Assembly: GCF_000010805.1 (NCBI RefSeq)
Contig: NC_012522.1
Span: 7,564,001-7,628,000 of the forward strand
Length of the DNA stretch: 64,000 bases
Direction: 5' to 3'
Source of the DNA: Rhodococcus opacus B4
GTDB taxonomy: Bacteria; Actinomycetota; Actinomycetes; Mycobacteriales; Mycobacteriaceae
A program made the translations under genes and the position numbers. The notes below the pieces were generated by a model. It searched no databases, had not been told where the DNA came from, and was given only the letters and a program-made list of their open reading frames with translations. Below, in pieces: positions 26,124 through 34,717 of the stretch (position 1 is the first letter of the stretch; the number at the start of each line of letters is the position of its first letter).

Positions 26124-26909
26124 ATGGCACGGAAGCCGCTGATCGCCGGCAACTGGAAGATGAATCTGAACCACCTCGAGGCCATCGCGCTGGTTCAGAA
26201 GATCGCCTTCTCGCTCCCGGCGAAGTACTTCGACAAGGTCGACGTGACGGTGATCCCGCCGTTCACCGACATCCGCAGCGTGCAGACCCTCGTCGAGGGC
26301 GACAAGCTCCTGCTCACCTACGGTGCGCAGGACGTGTCGGCCCAGGATTCGGGCGCGTACACCGGCGAGATCAGCGGCTCCATGCTGGCCAAGCTGGGCT
26401 GCACGTTCGTCGTCGTCGGGCACTCGGAGCGCCGGACCCTGCACGGTGAGGACAACGAGACCGTGCTGGCCAAGACCAAGGCCTCGCTGAAGAACGGGCT
26501 CACCCCCATCGTGTGCATCGGGGAGGGCCTCGAGATTCGCGAGGCCGGCGAGCACGTGTCCTACAACGTCGAGCAGCTGCGGGGTTCGCTCGCCGGGCTG
26601 TCCGCCGAGGACATCACCAGGGTCGTCATCGCGTACGAGCCGGTGTGGGCCATCGGCACCGGCAAGGTCGCCAGTGCCGCGGACGCGCAGGAAGTGTGCG
26701 CTGCGATCCGTGCCACGCTCGGCGAGCTGGCCTCGCCGGACGTCGCGTCCGGTGTCCGCGTTCTGTACGGCGGCAGCGTCAACGCGAAGAACGTCGGCGA
26801 GATCGTCGGTCAGACGGATGTGGACGGCGCCCTCGTGGGCGGCGCCTCGCTGAAGGCCGACGAGTTCGCCACGCTGTCGGCGATCGCCGCGGGCGGGCCC
26901 CTGCCGTAA
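26124..26909 (+). CDS. tpiA: Triosephosphate isomerase
   Basis: The 261-aa TIM-barrel enzyme interconverts dihydroxyacetone phosphate and glyceraldehyde 3-phosphate. It begins MARKPLIAGNWKMN with the catalytic Lys, and has the catalytic His in VVVGHSERRTLHGED, the base Glu in AYEPVWAIGTGK, and the phosphate-binding YGGSVNAKNVGEI and DGALVGGASLK. A large hairpin begins at the stop codon, so the gap-pgk-tpiA transcript probably ends here. Confidence 0.97.
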   Translation: MARKPLIAGNWKMNLNHLEAIALVQKIAFSLPAKYFDKVDVTVIPPFTDIRSVQTLVEGDKLLLTYGAQDVSAQDSGAYTGEISGSMLAKLGCTFVVVGHSERRTLHGEDNETVLAKTKASLKNGLTPIVCIGEGLEIREAGEHVSYNVEQLRGSLAGLSAEDITRVVIAYEPVWAIGTGKVASAADAQEVCAAIRATLGELASPDVASGVRVLYGGSVNAKNVGEIVGQTDVDGALVGGASLKADEFATLSAIAAGGPLP

Positions 26910-26980
26910 GGCGCCTTCGGCGCTCGTGCGCCTTTCTGGTTGCTCCCGCGACCGGAAAGGCGCACGAGCGCGGAGCGCCT
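26909..26980. terminator. Very long hairpin after tpiA, possibly a dispersed intergenic repeat
   Basis: GCGCTCGTGCGCCTTTC (26920-26936) is matched by GAAAGGCGCACGAGCGC (26955-26971), with further pairing outward to 26909 and 26980 around small bulges. The loop is 18 bases and itself partly complementary. It acts plausibly as the tpiA terminator; its length suggests a repeat family. Confidence 0.75.
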
Positions 26981-27034
26981 GTAGGGTGTACGAGGTCGTA
27001 GTTGTTCCTACTGGATGGGTGGACGTAGACAGAC

Positions 27035-27268
27035 ATGGAACTGTTCCTGGATATCTTGCTGGTGATCACCAGCTTGCTGCTGATTCTGCTGGTGCTGCTG
27101 CACCGCGGTAAGGGTGGCGGTCTGTCCAGCCTGTTCGGCGGCGGCGTCCAGTCCAGCCTGTCGGGTTCCACCGTGGTCGAGAAGAACCTCGACCGGCTCA
27201 CCGTGTTCACCGGTCTGATCTGGTTCATCGCCATCATCGGCATCGGCCTGGAGATCAAGTTCGGCTGA
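27035..27268 (+). CDS. secG: Preprotein translocase subunit SecG
   Basis: The 77-aa SecG has two membrane helices (LFLDILLVITSLLLILLVLL and LTVFTGLIWFIAIIGIGL) joined by the conserved cytoplasmic segment HRGKGGGLSSLFGGGVQ. It assists SecYEG-mediated export. TAGGGT at 26982-26987 between the hairpin and the ATG may be its -10 element. secG lies between tpiA and ppc as in mycobacteria and corynebacteria. Confidence 0.93.
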   Translation: MELFLDILLVITSLLLILLVLLHRGKGGGLSSLFGGGVQSSLSGSTVVEKNLDRLTVFTGLIWFIAIIGIGLEIKFG

Positions 27269-27314
27269 TCTGCTTCATCATGCGGCCGGGCCTCCGCCGG
27301 TCGATACTGGATGC

Positions 27315-30071
27315 ATGATCGAAACCCCACGTGAGGCCACTGAACCACTCCGCGAAGACATTCGGCTCCTGGGCGGCATCCTCGGTCAGATAGTGCGGGA
27401 ACAGGCCGGAGACGGCGTCTTCGACCTCGTCGAGAAGGCCCGGGTCGAATCGTTCCGGGTTCGTCGTTCCGAGATCGACCGCGCCGAACTGGCCGACATG
27501 TTCACCGAGGTGTCCACGAGCGACGCCATTCCCGTCATCCGGGCCTTCAGCCACTTCGCCCTGCTGGCCAATCTCGCCGAGGACAACCACCGCGAACGCC
27601 GGCGCGCCGTCCACGTCGCCGCCGGTGAACCCGCCCCCGACAGCACCCTGACCGCCACGTTCGCCAAACTCGACGCCGCACACCTCGGCAGCGACGTCGT
27701 CGCGGACGCGTTGCGCGGGGCGCTCGTGTCGCCGGTCATCACCGCGCATCCCACCGAGACCCGTCGCCGCACGGTGTTCGAGACCCAGACGCGGATCACC
27801 GAACTGATGCGGTACCGCGAACGCACCGCCCTGACCGAGTCCGAGACGGCCGACGTCGACGTCCGGTTGCGGCGGCAGATCCTCACCCTGTGGCAGACCG
27901 CGCTGATCCGGTTGTCGCGGTTGCGGATCCAGGACGAGATCGAGGTCGGGCTGCGCTACTACGACGCGGCACTGTTCGAGGTCGTCCCGAAGATCAACGC
28001 AGAACTGCGCAGTGCCCTGCGGTCGCGGTGGCCGGACGCCGATCTGGGCCGGGAGCCGATCCTGCGTCCCGGATCGTGGATCGGCGGCGACCGTGACGGC
28101 AATCCCTACGTCACCGACGAGGTGGTCCGCCAGGCCACCACCCGGGCCGCGGCCACCGCGCTCGAACATCATCTCGGGCAACTCGAGACGCTCGAGCGTG
28201 AACTGTCCATGTCGGCTCGTCTCGTGGCGGTCACGCCCGCCCTCGACCTCTTGGCCGCGGCGTCTCAGGACGATTCACCGTTCCGCGCCGACGAGCCGTA
28301 CCGGCGTGCGGTGCGGGGCATCCGGGGGCGGCTCACCGCGACCGCGCACCGCATCCTCGGGGAGGCGCCCGATCACGGGCTCGACCTCGGGCTCGCACCC
28401 TACGACAGTCCGCGGCAGATGCTCGACGAACTCGACGTCGTCGACGACTCCCTGCGGCGCGGCGGCGACGGCACGATCGCCGACGACGGGCTCGCGACCC
28501 TGCGGGACTCGGTGGAGGTGTTCGGTTTCCACCTCTCCGGCCTCGACATGCGGCAGAACTCGGACGTGCACGAGACCGTCGTCGCCGAATTGCTGGCGTG
28601 GGCGGGCGTGCACGCCGACTACCCGTCGCTGTCCGAGGACGAGCGGGTGGAGTTGCTGTCCGCGGAGCTGTCCACCCGGCGCCCCCTGACCACGGCGAAT
28701 GCCGAGTTCAGCGAGCTGACGGCGAAGGAACTCGCCATTCTCCAGGCCGGCGCCGACGCGGTGCGGACACTCGGTGCGGGCGCGGTGCCCAACTACATCA
28801 TCAGCATGTGCACCTCCGTCAGCGACATGCTCGAGGCCGCGGTCCTGCTGAAGGAGGTCGGCATCCTCGATCCCGGGTCGGGGGAGGCGCCGTCCTGCCC
28901 GGTGGGCATCGTGCCGCTGTTCGAGACGATCGAAGACCTGCAGCAGGGCGCCGCGACCCTCGAGGCCACCCTGGAAGTCCCGATCTACCGGGCCCTGGTG
29001 TCGGCGCGCGGCGACGCCCAGGAAGTGATGCTCGGGTACTCCGACTCCAACAAGGACGGCGGCTACCTGGCCGCCAACTGGGCGCTGTACCGCGCCGAGC
29101 TGGATCTGGTCGATGCGGCCCGCAAGACGGGAATCCGGTTGCGGCTCTTCCACGGCCGCGGCGGCACCGTGGGCCGCGGCGGCGGACCCAGCTACGAGGC
29201 GATCCTCGCGCAGCCGCCCGGCGCGGTGGCCGGATCGCTGCGGATCACCGAACAGGGTGAGGTGATCGCCGCCAAGTACGCGGAACCCCGCCTCGCGCAA
29301 CGCAATCTCGAAACGCTGCTCGCCGCGACCCTCGAGGCCACCCTGCTCGACGTCGAGGGCCTCGGCGACGACGCCGAACCGGCGTACCGCATCCTCGACG
29401 AACTCGCCGCGCTGGCCCGCCGCGCCTACGGCGAATTGGTGCACGAGACACCCGGATTCGTGGAGTACTTCGAGATGTCGACGCCGGTCGCGGAGATCGG
29501 GGCGCTCAACATCGGCAGCCGTCCGGCCTCCCGCAAGCAGACGACGTCCATCGCCGATCTGCGGGCCATCCCGTGGGTGCTGTCGTGGAGTCAGTCCCGG
29601 GTCATGCTGCCCGGGTGGTACGGCACCGGCGCCGCTTTCGAGGAATGGACGCAGGGCGACCCCGAACGGGTGGCGACGCTGTCACGCCTGTACGAGACGT
29701 GGCCGTTCTTCCGGACCGTGTTGTCGAACCTGGCGATGGTGATGTCGAAGTCCGACATGGGTCTCGCCGCCCGCTACGCGGAACTCGTCCCCGACGAGGA
29801 ACTGCGGCGACGGGTGTTCGGCAAGATCGCCGAGGAGCACGAGCGGACCATCCGGATGTACAAGGCGGTCACCGGGAACGACACGCTGTTCGCCGACAAT
29901 CCCGGGCTGGAACGGTCGGTGCACAACCGGTTCCCGTACCTCGAGCCTCTCAACCACCTGCAGGTGGAACTGCTGCGCCGCTACCGGGCGGGGGACGACA
30001 GTGATCAGACGCGCCGCGGCATCCAGCTCACGATGAACGGGCTGGCGACCGCACTGCGCAACAGCGGGTAG
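27315..30071 (+). CDS. ppc: Phosphoenolpyruvate carboxylase
   Basis: The 918-aa enzyme carboxylates PEP to oxaloacetate to refill the TCA cycle. The catalytic His motif VSPVITAHPTETRRRTVFE (about residue 145), the bicarbonate/PEP loop FHGRGGTVGRGGGPSYEAI, GYSDSNKDGGYLAANW and the C-terminal allosteric NIGSRPASRK and QSRVMLPGWYGTGAAF regions are present, ending in the typical NSG. Length is normal for the bacterial enzyme. It follows secG by 46 bases, and a strong hairpin follows its stop. Confidence 0.97.
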   Translation: MIETPREATEPLREDIRLLGGILGQIVREQAGDGVFDLVEKARVESFRVRRSEIDRAELADMFTEVSTSDAIPVIRAFSHFALLANLAEDNHRERRRAVHVAAGEPAPDSTLTATFAKLDAAHLGSDVVADALRGALVSPVITAHPTETRRRTVFETQTRITELMRYRERTALTESETADVDVRLRRQILTLWQTALIRLSRLRIQDEIEVGLRYYDAALFEVVPKINAELRSALRSRWPDADLGREPILRPGSWIGGDRDGNPYVTDEVVRQATTRAAATALEHHLGQLETLERELSMSARLVAVTPALDLLAAASQDDSPFRADEPYRRAVRGIRGRLTATAHRILGEAPDHGLDLGLAPYDSPRQMLDELDVVDDSLRRGGDGTIADDGLATLRDSVEVFGFHLSGLDMRQNSDVHETVVAELLAWAGVHADYPSLSEDERVELLSAELSTRRPLTTANAEFSELTAKELAILQAGADAVRTLGAGAVPNYIISMCTSVSDMLEAAVLLKEVGILDPGSGEAPSCPVGIVPLFETIEDLQQGAATLEATLEVPIYRALVSARGDAQEVMLGYSDSNKDGGYLAANWALYRAELDLVDAARKTGIRLRLFHGRGGTVGRGGGPSYEAILAQPPGAVAGSLRITEQGEVIAAKYAEPRLAQRNLETLLAATLEATLLDVEGLGDDAEPAYRILDELAALARRAYGELVHETPGFVEYFEMSTPVAEIGALNIGSRPASRKQTTSIADLRAIPWVLSWSQSRVMLPGWYGTGAAFEEWTQGDPERVATLSRLYETWPFFRTVLSNLAMVMSKSDMGLAARYAELVPDEELRRRVFGKIAEEHERTIRMYKAVTGNDTLFADNPGLERSVHNRFPYLEPLNHLQVELLRRYRAGDDSDQTRRGIQLTMNGLATALRNSG

Positions 30072-30075
30072 CAGT

Positions 30076-30115
30076 GTTCCCGCGCCCCGCGAGATTTCTT
30101 GCGGTGCGCGGGAAC
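30076..30115. terminator. Hairpin terminator after ppc
   Basis: GTTCCCGCGC (30076-30085) pairs with GCGCGGGAAC (30106-30115); inside it CCGCGAGA pairs with TCTTGCGG with one wobble, so the whole 40 bases form one nearly continuous stem. It lies 5 bases after the ppc stop. Confidence 0.8.
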
Positions 30116-30390
30116 CGAACCGTCCCTCGCTGCGTCAAAACGGGAAAGAGCACAAGTTTCCGAGACGAAGTGGGGCGACGGATGAGGCGATGCGCGGGCG
30201 GCCCGGTCGATTGGCGTGGCGGAATCGGGCGGCGGGGGACACGGGCGGCGAGCCCGCATCGGGCCGGCCGCATCGTCACCGAATGCCGGGTCACCCGGAC
30301 ACCGGTCGAACGGGATCCCCGGTCGCCCGCCGGGTTACCGGCGGACGACGACGAGGACCCCGTCGGATGAGAGGCTCGGTTCGGTACGCG
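30116..30390. other. Intergenic region between convergent ppc and pgl
   Basis: About 275 bases. An open frame covers part of it on the plus strand but has no ribosome site and no recognisable product. GCCGGGTTACCGGCGG-type short dyads are present. I see no RNA gene or mobile-element remnant here. Confidence 0.5.
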
Positions 30391-31134
30391 TCAGTTCGGC
30401 AGCAGAGACGCGGCCGGCGCGTCGAGCAGCCACCGGGTGGCCGAGAGTCCACGGGCCCCGGACGCCGGGATCTCGACGGGCGGTGCGCCCGCGATCGCCG
30501 CGGCCACCGCCTCCGCCTTGGCGTCACCGGACACGACGAGCCACACCTCCTCGGCGTGCCGGACGGCGGGCAGGGTCAGCGTGACGCGCACCGGCGGCGG
30601 TTTGGGGGAGTCCGTCACCGCGATGACGAACCGGTGCTCCTCGCGGACCGCGTCGGTGTCGGGGAACAGCGAATTGACGTGTCCCTCACCGCCCATGCCG
30701 AGCAGGTGGACGTCGAACACCGGGACCTGCCTGCCGTCCGCGTGCGCCCCGAGCACCTGCGCGTACGCGACGGCGGCCGCCTCCGGGTCGTTCTCGTAGA
30801 TCCCGTCCGCGACGGGCATGGTGTGCACGCGGGCGGGATCTACGTCGACGTGGTCGAGCAGCGCGGCCCGCGCCTGCACGTCGTTGCGTTCCGGATCGCC
30901 GGCGGGCAGGAAACGCTCGTCCCCCCAGAAGATGTCGATCGCGCGCCAGTCGATGTCGCCCGGGTTCTCCCGGACCTTCTCGAGCAGACCGATCCCGGTG
31001 CCGCCGCCGGTCAGGACCACCGACGCCGAACCGCGTTCCTTCTGGGCGGCGACGACGGTGGCGACGAACCGCTCCGCGGCCTTCGTCACCAGCGTGGCGG
31101 TGTCGGGGTGCACTTCTACGTGGATGTCACTCAT
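30391..31134 (-). CDS. pgl: 6-phosphogluconolactonase
   Basis: The 247-aa enzyme (DevB type) hydrolyses 6-phosphogluconolactone. Family motifs are VVLTGGGTGIGLLEKV, IDIFWGDERFLPAGDPERND and the catalytic-site HLLGMGGEGHVNSLFP, followed by VWLVVSGDAKAEAVAAAI. Its start overlaps the opcA stop by 8 bases. It is the last gene of the leftward tkt-tal-zwf-opcA-pgl pentose phosphate operon. Confidence 0.95.
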   Translation of the reverse strand: MSDIHVEVHPDTATLVTKAAERFVATVVAAQKERGSASVVLTGGGTGIGLLEKVRENPGDIDWRAIDIFWGDERFLPAGDPERNDVQARAALLDHVDVDPARVHTMPVADGIYENDPEAAAVAYAQVLGAHADGRQVPVFDVHLLGMGGEGHVNSLFPDTDAVREEHRFVIAVTDSPKPPPVRVTLTLPAVRHAEEVWLVVSGDAKAEAVAAAIAGAPPVEIPASGARGLSATRWLLDAPAASLLPN

Positions 31135-32038
31135 ACGTCACCTTCGTCAGCCCGGCGAGTGCGGCCTCGTAGGCCTCGTCGGGGTCCAGTCTGCGTAGTT
31201 CTTCGGCCAGGCAGTCGCGGGTCTCCCGCCTGCCCAGCGCCACCAGTGCATCCGGCTTGCCGGTCCGCGACAACGTCGCGGTGGTGCCGGTCTGCGGGCG
31301 GCTGATGGTCAGCGTGCCGCCGTCCGCGAACTCGAGCGTCACGAACAACGGTCCCACCCTGCGGCTGACGGGCGCATCGAGACGTCCCGCCAGCCATCCG
31401 GCGATCATGTCGACGGCGGGCTCGTCCACGAGCCCGGACACCACCGCCGATTCGATGCGCGCGTGCGGGGGCTGGTCGACCGCCGAGGTGATGAGCCCCC
31501 GCCAGTAGGTGATCCGGCTCCACGCCAGGTCCGTATCACCGGACGTGTACGACGCGAGGCGGCTCTTGATCTCGGCGGCGGGATCCTCGCGGTCCGTGGC
31601 GTCGGTGATGCGCCGGATCGCGAGCTTCCCGACCGGGTCCTTCGCAGGGACGGCGGGCGCGGTCTCCGGCCACCACACGACGACGGGAGTGTCGGGAAGG
31701 AGGAACGGCACCACCACACTGCTCTCGTGGTCGGCGAGTTCACCGAACAGCCGGAGCACCACCACCTCCGACGCGCCGGCGTCGCCACCGACCCGGATCT
31801 GGGCGTCCAGCCGCGGTTCCGCGTCGCGGGAGCCGCGGGCGACGACGATGACCCGGCAGGGATGCTCCCGGCTCGCCTCGTTGGCGGCGTCGATGATGTC
31901 CTCGGAGTTCTCGCTGTCCCGGGTGCACACCACCAGGGTGAGAACCCGTCCCAGCGTCACCGCCCCGCCGGTCTTCCGGAGCTCCACCAGCTTCTTGTTG
32001 ACCTGGCCGGTGGTAGTCGAGGGGATGTCGATGATCAT
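31127..32038 (-). CDS. opcA: OpcA, glucose-6-phosphate dehydrogenase assembly/activator protein
   Basis: The 303-aa OpcA is an accessory protein that promotes the active oligomer of G6PDH in cyanobacteria and actinobacteria. It begins MIIDIPSTTTGQVNKKLVEL and carries the family stretch TLVVCTRD, with VVWWPETAPAVPAKDPVGKLAIRR (read in parts) and LAWSRITYWRGLITSAVDQP. It starts directly after the zwf stop, which matches joint production with its partner enzyme. Confidence 0.93.
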   Translation of the reverse strand: MIIDIPSTTTGQVNKKLVELRKTGGAVTLGRVLTLVVCTRDSENSEDIIDAANEASREHPCRVIVVARGSRDAEPRLDAQIRVGGDAGASEVVVLRLFGELADHESSVVVPFLLPDTPVVVWWPETAPAVPAKDPVGKLAIRRITDATDREDPAAEIKSRLASYTSGDTDLAWSRITYWRGLITSAVDQPPHARIESAVVSGLVDEPAVDMIAGWLAGRLDAPVSRRVGPLFVTLEFADGGTLTISRPQTGTTATLSRTGKPDALVALGRRETRDCLAEELRRLDPDEAYEAALAGLTKVTYE

Positions 32039-33583
32039 CTACGGCCTTCTCCATTCGCGACCGGTGCGCTGCATCATTTCGTCCGCGGACGGCGGACCCC
32101 ACGTGCCGGCCTCGTACGGTTCCGGCTTGCCTTCCGCGGCCCAGGCATCGAGCGCCGGATCGAGGATCTCCCACGACAATTCGACCTCGGCGTTGACGGG
32201 GAACAGCGACGGCTCACCGAGCAGCATGTCGAGGATGAGGCGTTCGTACGCCTCGGGGGACGACTCCGTGAAAGCCTGACCGTAGCTGAAGTCCATGTTG
32301 ACGTCGCGGACTTCCATGCTCGATCCCGGAACCTTGGACCCGAAGCGCATGGTCACACCCTCGTCCGGCTGCACCCGGATGACGAGCGCGTTCTGGCCCA
32401 GTTCCTCGGTCATCGTCTGATCGAACGGAAGGTGCGGCGCGCGCTTGAAGATCACGGCGATCTCGGTGACGCGGCGGCCGAGCCGCTTCCCGGTGCGGAG
32501 ATAGAACGGCACACCCGCCCAGCGGCGGGTGTCCACCTCGAGGGTGATGGCCGCGAACGTCTCCGTGGTGGAGTCCTGCGAGAAGCCGTCCTCCTCCAGC
32601 AGGCCTACGACCCGGGTGCCGCCCTGCCAGCCGCCCGCGTACTGGCCGCGCGCGGTGGTCTCGTCGAGCGGCTGCGCGAGTTTGGTGGCGGAGAGCACCT
32701 TGATCTTCTCCGCCTGCAACTCCGACGGTTCGAAGCTGATCGGCTCCTCCATTGCGGTGAACGCGAGGAGTTGCAGCAGGTGATTCTGGATGACGTCGCG
32801 CGCCGCCCCGATGCCGTCGTAGTACCCGGCACGCCCACCGAGACCGATGTCCTCGGCCATGGTGATCTGCACGTGATCCACGTAGTGGGCGTTCCAGATC
32901 GGATCGAACAACTGGTTGGCGAAGCGCAGCGCCAGGATGTTCTGAACGGTCTCCTTGCCGAGGTAGTGGTCGATCCGGAAGACGGTGTCCTCGGGGAAGA
33001 CCTCGTTCACGACCGCATTGAGTTCACGTGCGCTCGCGAGGTCGTGACCGAACGGCTTCTCGATGACCACCCGGCGCCACTGGCTGTCGTTCGACCGGGC
33101 GAGGCCGGCCTCGGACAGCTGCTTCAGGACCACCGGGAACGCGTCCGGCGGAATCGCGAGATAGAACCCGTGATTGCCGCCGGTCCCGCGTTCGCGTTCG
33201 AGCGTGGCGAGGGTGTTCGCCAGTTCCTGGAAGGACGCCGGGTCGTCGAAGCTGCCCTTGACGAAACGCAGGCCCTCCGACAGCCGCTCCCACACGTCCT
33301 CCCGGAACGGGGTCCGGGAATGATCGCGCACGGCATCGTGGACGATCTTGCCGAAATCCTCGTCGGACCAGTCCCTCCGGGCGAACCCGACGAGAGCGAA
33401 CCCGGGCGGCAGAAGACCACGATTGGCCAGATCGTAGATGGCGGGCATCAACTTGCGCCGGGCCAGGTCGCCGGTGACACCGAAGATCACCAGTGCACAC
33501 GGCCCGGCGATGCGTGGTAGGCGCTTGTCCCTACTGTCGCGAAGTGGATTGACCCAATCGTCTGACGCTGCGGGTTCGCTCAC
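32039..33583 (-). CDS. zwf: Glucose-6-phosphate 1-dehydrogenase
   Basis: The 514-aa enzyme oxidises glucose 6-phosphate with NADP. The nucleotide-binding motif VIFGVTGDLARRKLMPAIY and the substrate site with catalytic histidines FRIDHYLGKETVQNILALRF (read as exactly the family signature) are present. It starts with GTG, 4 bases after the tal stop, and is followed immediately by opcA. This is the main NADPH entry point of the operon. Confidence 0.96.
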   Translation of the reverse strand: MSEPAASDDWVNPLRDSRDKRLPRIAGPCALVIFGVTGDLARRKLMPAIYDLANRGLLPPGFALVGFARRDWSDEDFGKIVHDAVRDHSRTPFREDVWERLSEGLRFVKGSFDDPASFQELANTLATLERERGTGGNHGFYLAIPPDAFPVVLKQLSEAGLARSNDSQWRRVVIEKPFGHDLASARELNAVVNEVFPEDTVFRIDHYLGKETVQNILALRFANQLFDPIWNAHYVDHVQITMAEDIGLGGRAGYYDGIGAARDVIQNHLLQLLAFTAMEEPISFEPSELQAEKIKVLSATKLAQPLDETTARGQYAGGWQGGTRVVGLLEEDGFSQDSTTETFAAITLEVDTRRWAGVPFYLRTGKRLGRRVTEIAVIFKRAPHLPFDQTMTEELGQNALVIRVQPDEGVTMRFGSKVPGSSMEVRDVNMDFSYGQAFTESSPEAYERLILDMLLGEPSLFPVNAEVELSWEILDPALDAWAAEGKPEPYEAGTWGPPSADEMMQRTGREWRRP

Positions 33584-33586
33584 GTA

Positions 33587-34711
33587 TCAGCTCTTCTGCC
33601 CTGCTGCGCGAAGCTGCTCCGCGGTGGCGTCGAGGAGTTCGTTCCAGGACACCTCGAACTTGTCGACGCCCTCGTCCTCGAGGACCGTGAAGACGTCGGG
33701 CAGGTCGATGCCGACGGCGGTGAGCTGGTCGAAGATCTCCTGCGACGCGACGGCGGTGCCGGACACCGCGTCGCCGTGGACCTCGCCGTGATCGGCGACG
33801 GCGTCGAGGGTCTTCTCCGGCATCGTGTTCACGGTGTTCGGCGCGACCAGTTCGGTGACGTACAGGGTGTCGGGGTAGTCGGGGTTCTTGACGCCCGTCG
33901 ACGCCCACAACGCGCGCTGCGGGCGGGCACCGCTGTCGAGCAGACCCTGGAACCGCGGCTGCACCTCGAAGATCTGCTGGTAGGCGGCGTACGCGAGGCG
34001 CGCGTTCGCGAGACCCGCCTTGCCGCGCAGCGCGAGAGCGTCGGGGGTGCCGATCTTGTCGAGCCGCTTGTCGATCTCGGTGTCGACGCGGGAGACGAAG
34101 AACGACGCGACCGAGTGGATACGCGACAGGTCGTGGCCTGCGGCCTTCGCGGCCTCGAGGCCGTCGAGGTACGCGCCCATGACGAGTTCGTAGCGCTCGA
34201 CGGAGAAGATCAGCGTGACGTTGACGCTGATGCCCTCACCGAGCACCTTGGCGATCGCCGGGATGCCGGCCTCGGTGGCCGGGATCTTGATGAACACGTT
34301 GGGGCGGTCGACGATCTTCCACAGTTCGACGGCCTGCGCGACGGTCTTGTCGGCGTCGTGCGCGAGGCGCGGGTCGACCTCGATGGACACCCGGCCGTCG
34401 ACGCCGTGGCTCGCCTCGAACTGCGGGGCGAGGACGTCGCAGGCGGCGCGGACGTCGTCGGTGGTCACCGTGCGGATGGTGGCTTCGACGTCGGCGCCGC
34501 GCTCGGCGAGTTCCCGGACCTGTGCGTCGTAGACGTGGCCCTTGCTCAGCGCGGCCTGGAAGATCGACGGGTTGGTGGTGACCCCGACGACGGACTTGGT
34601 GGCGACGAGTTCGGCGAGGTTGCCGGACTCGATGCGGTCCCGGGAGAGGTCGTCGAGCCAGACCGAGACGCCGGCTTCGGAGAGCTTCTGCAGGTTGGGG
34701 TTCTGAGTCAT
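33587..34711 (-). CDS. tal: Transaldolase
   Basis: The 374-aa transaldolase moves a dihydroxyacetone unit between sugar phosphates. Visible are SVWLDDLSRDRIESGNLAEL, VGVTTNPSIFQAALSKG and the catalytic Lys region RPNVFIKIPATEAGIPAIAKVL (read in parts), plus SVNVTLIFSVERYELVMGAYL. This is the long actinobacterial form. It lies between tkt and zwf, 6 bases after the tkt stop. Confidence 0.95.
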   Translation of the reverse strand: MTQNPNLQKLSEAGVSVWLDDLSRDRIESGNLAELVATKSVVGVTTNPSIFQAALSKGHVYDAQVRELAERGADVEATIRTVTTDDVRAACDVLAPQFEASHGVDGRVSIEVDPRLAHDADKTVAQAVELWKIVDRPNVFIKIPATEAGIPAIAKVLGEGISVNVTLIFSVERYELVMGAYLDGLEAAKAAGHDLSRIHSVASFFVSRVDTEIDKRLDKIGTPDALALRGKAGLANARLAYAAYQQIFEVQPRFQGLLDSGARPQRALWASTGVKNPDYPDTLYVTELVAPNTVNTMPEKTLDAVADHGEVHGDAVSGTAVASQEIFDQLTAVGIDLPDVFTVLEDEGVDKFEVSWNELLDATAEQLRAAGQKS

Positions 34712-34717
34712 GGCGTT

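Noticed and set aside
30074..30370. A 98-codon frame between ppc and pgl
   Set aside because: It starts within the ppc terminator hairpin, lacks a ribosome site and resembles no protein.
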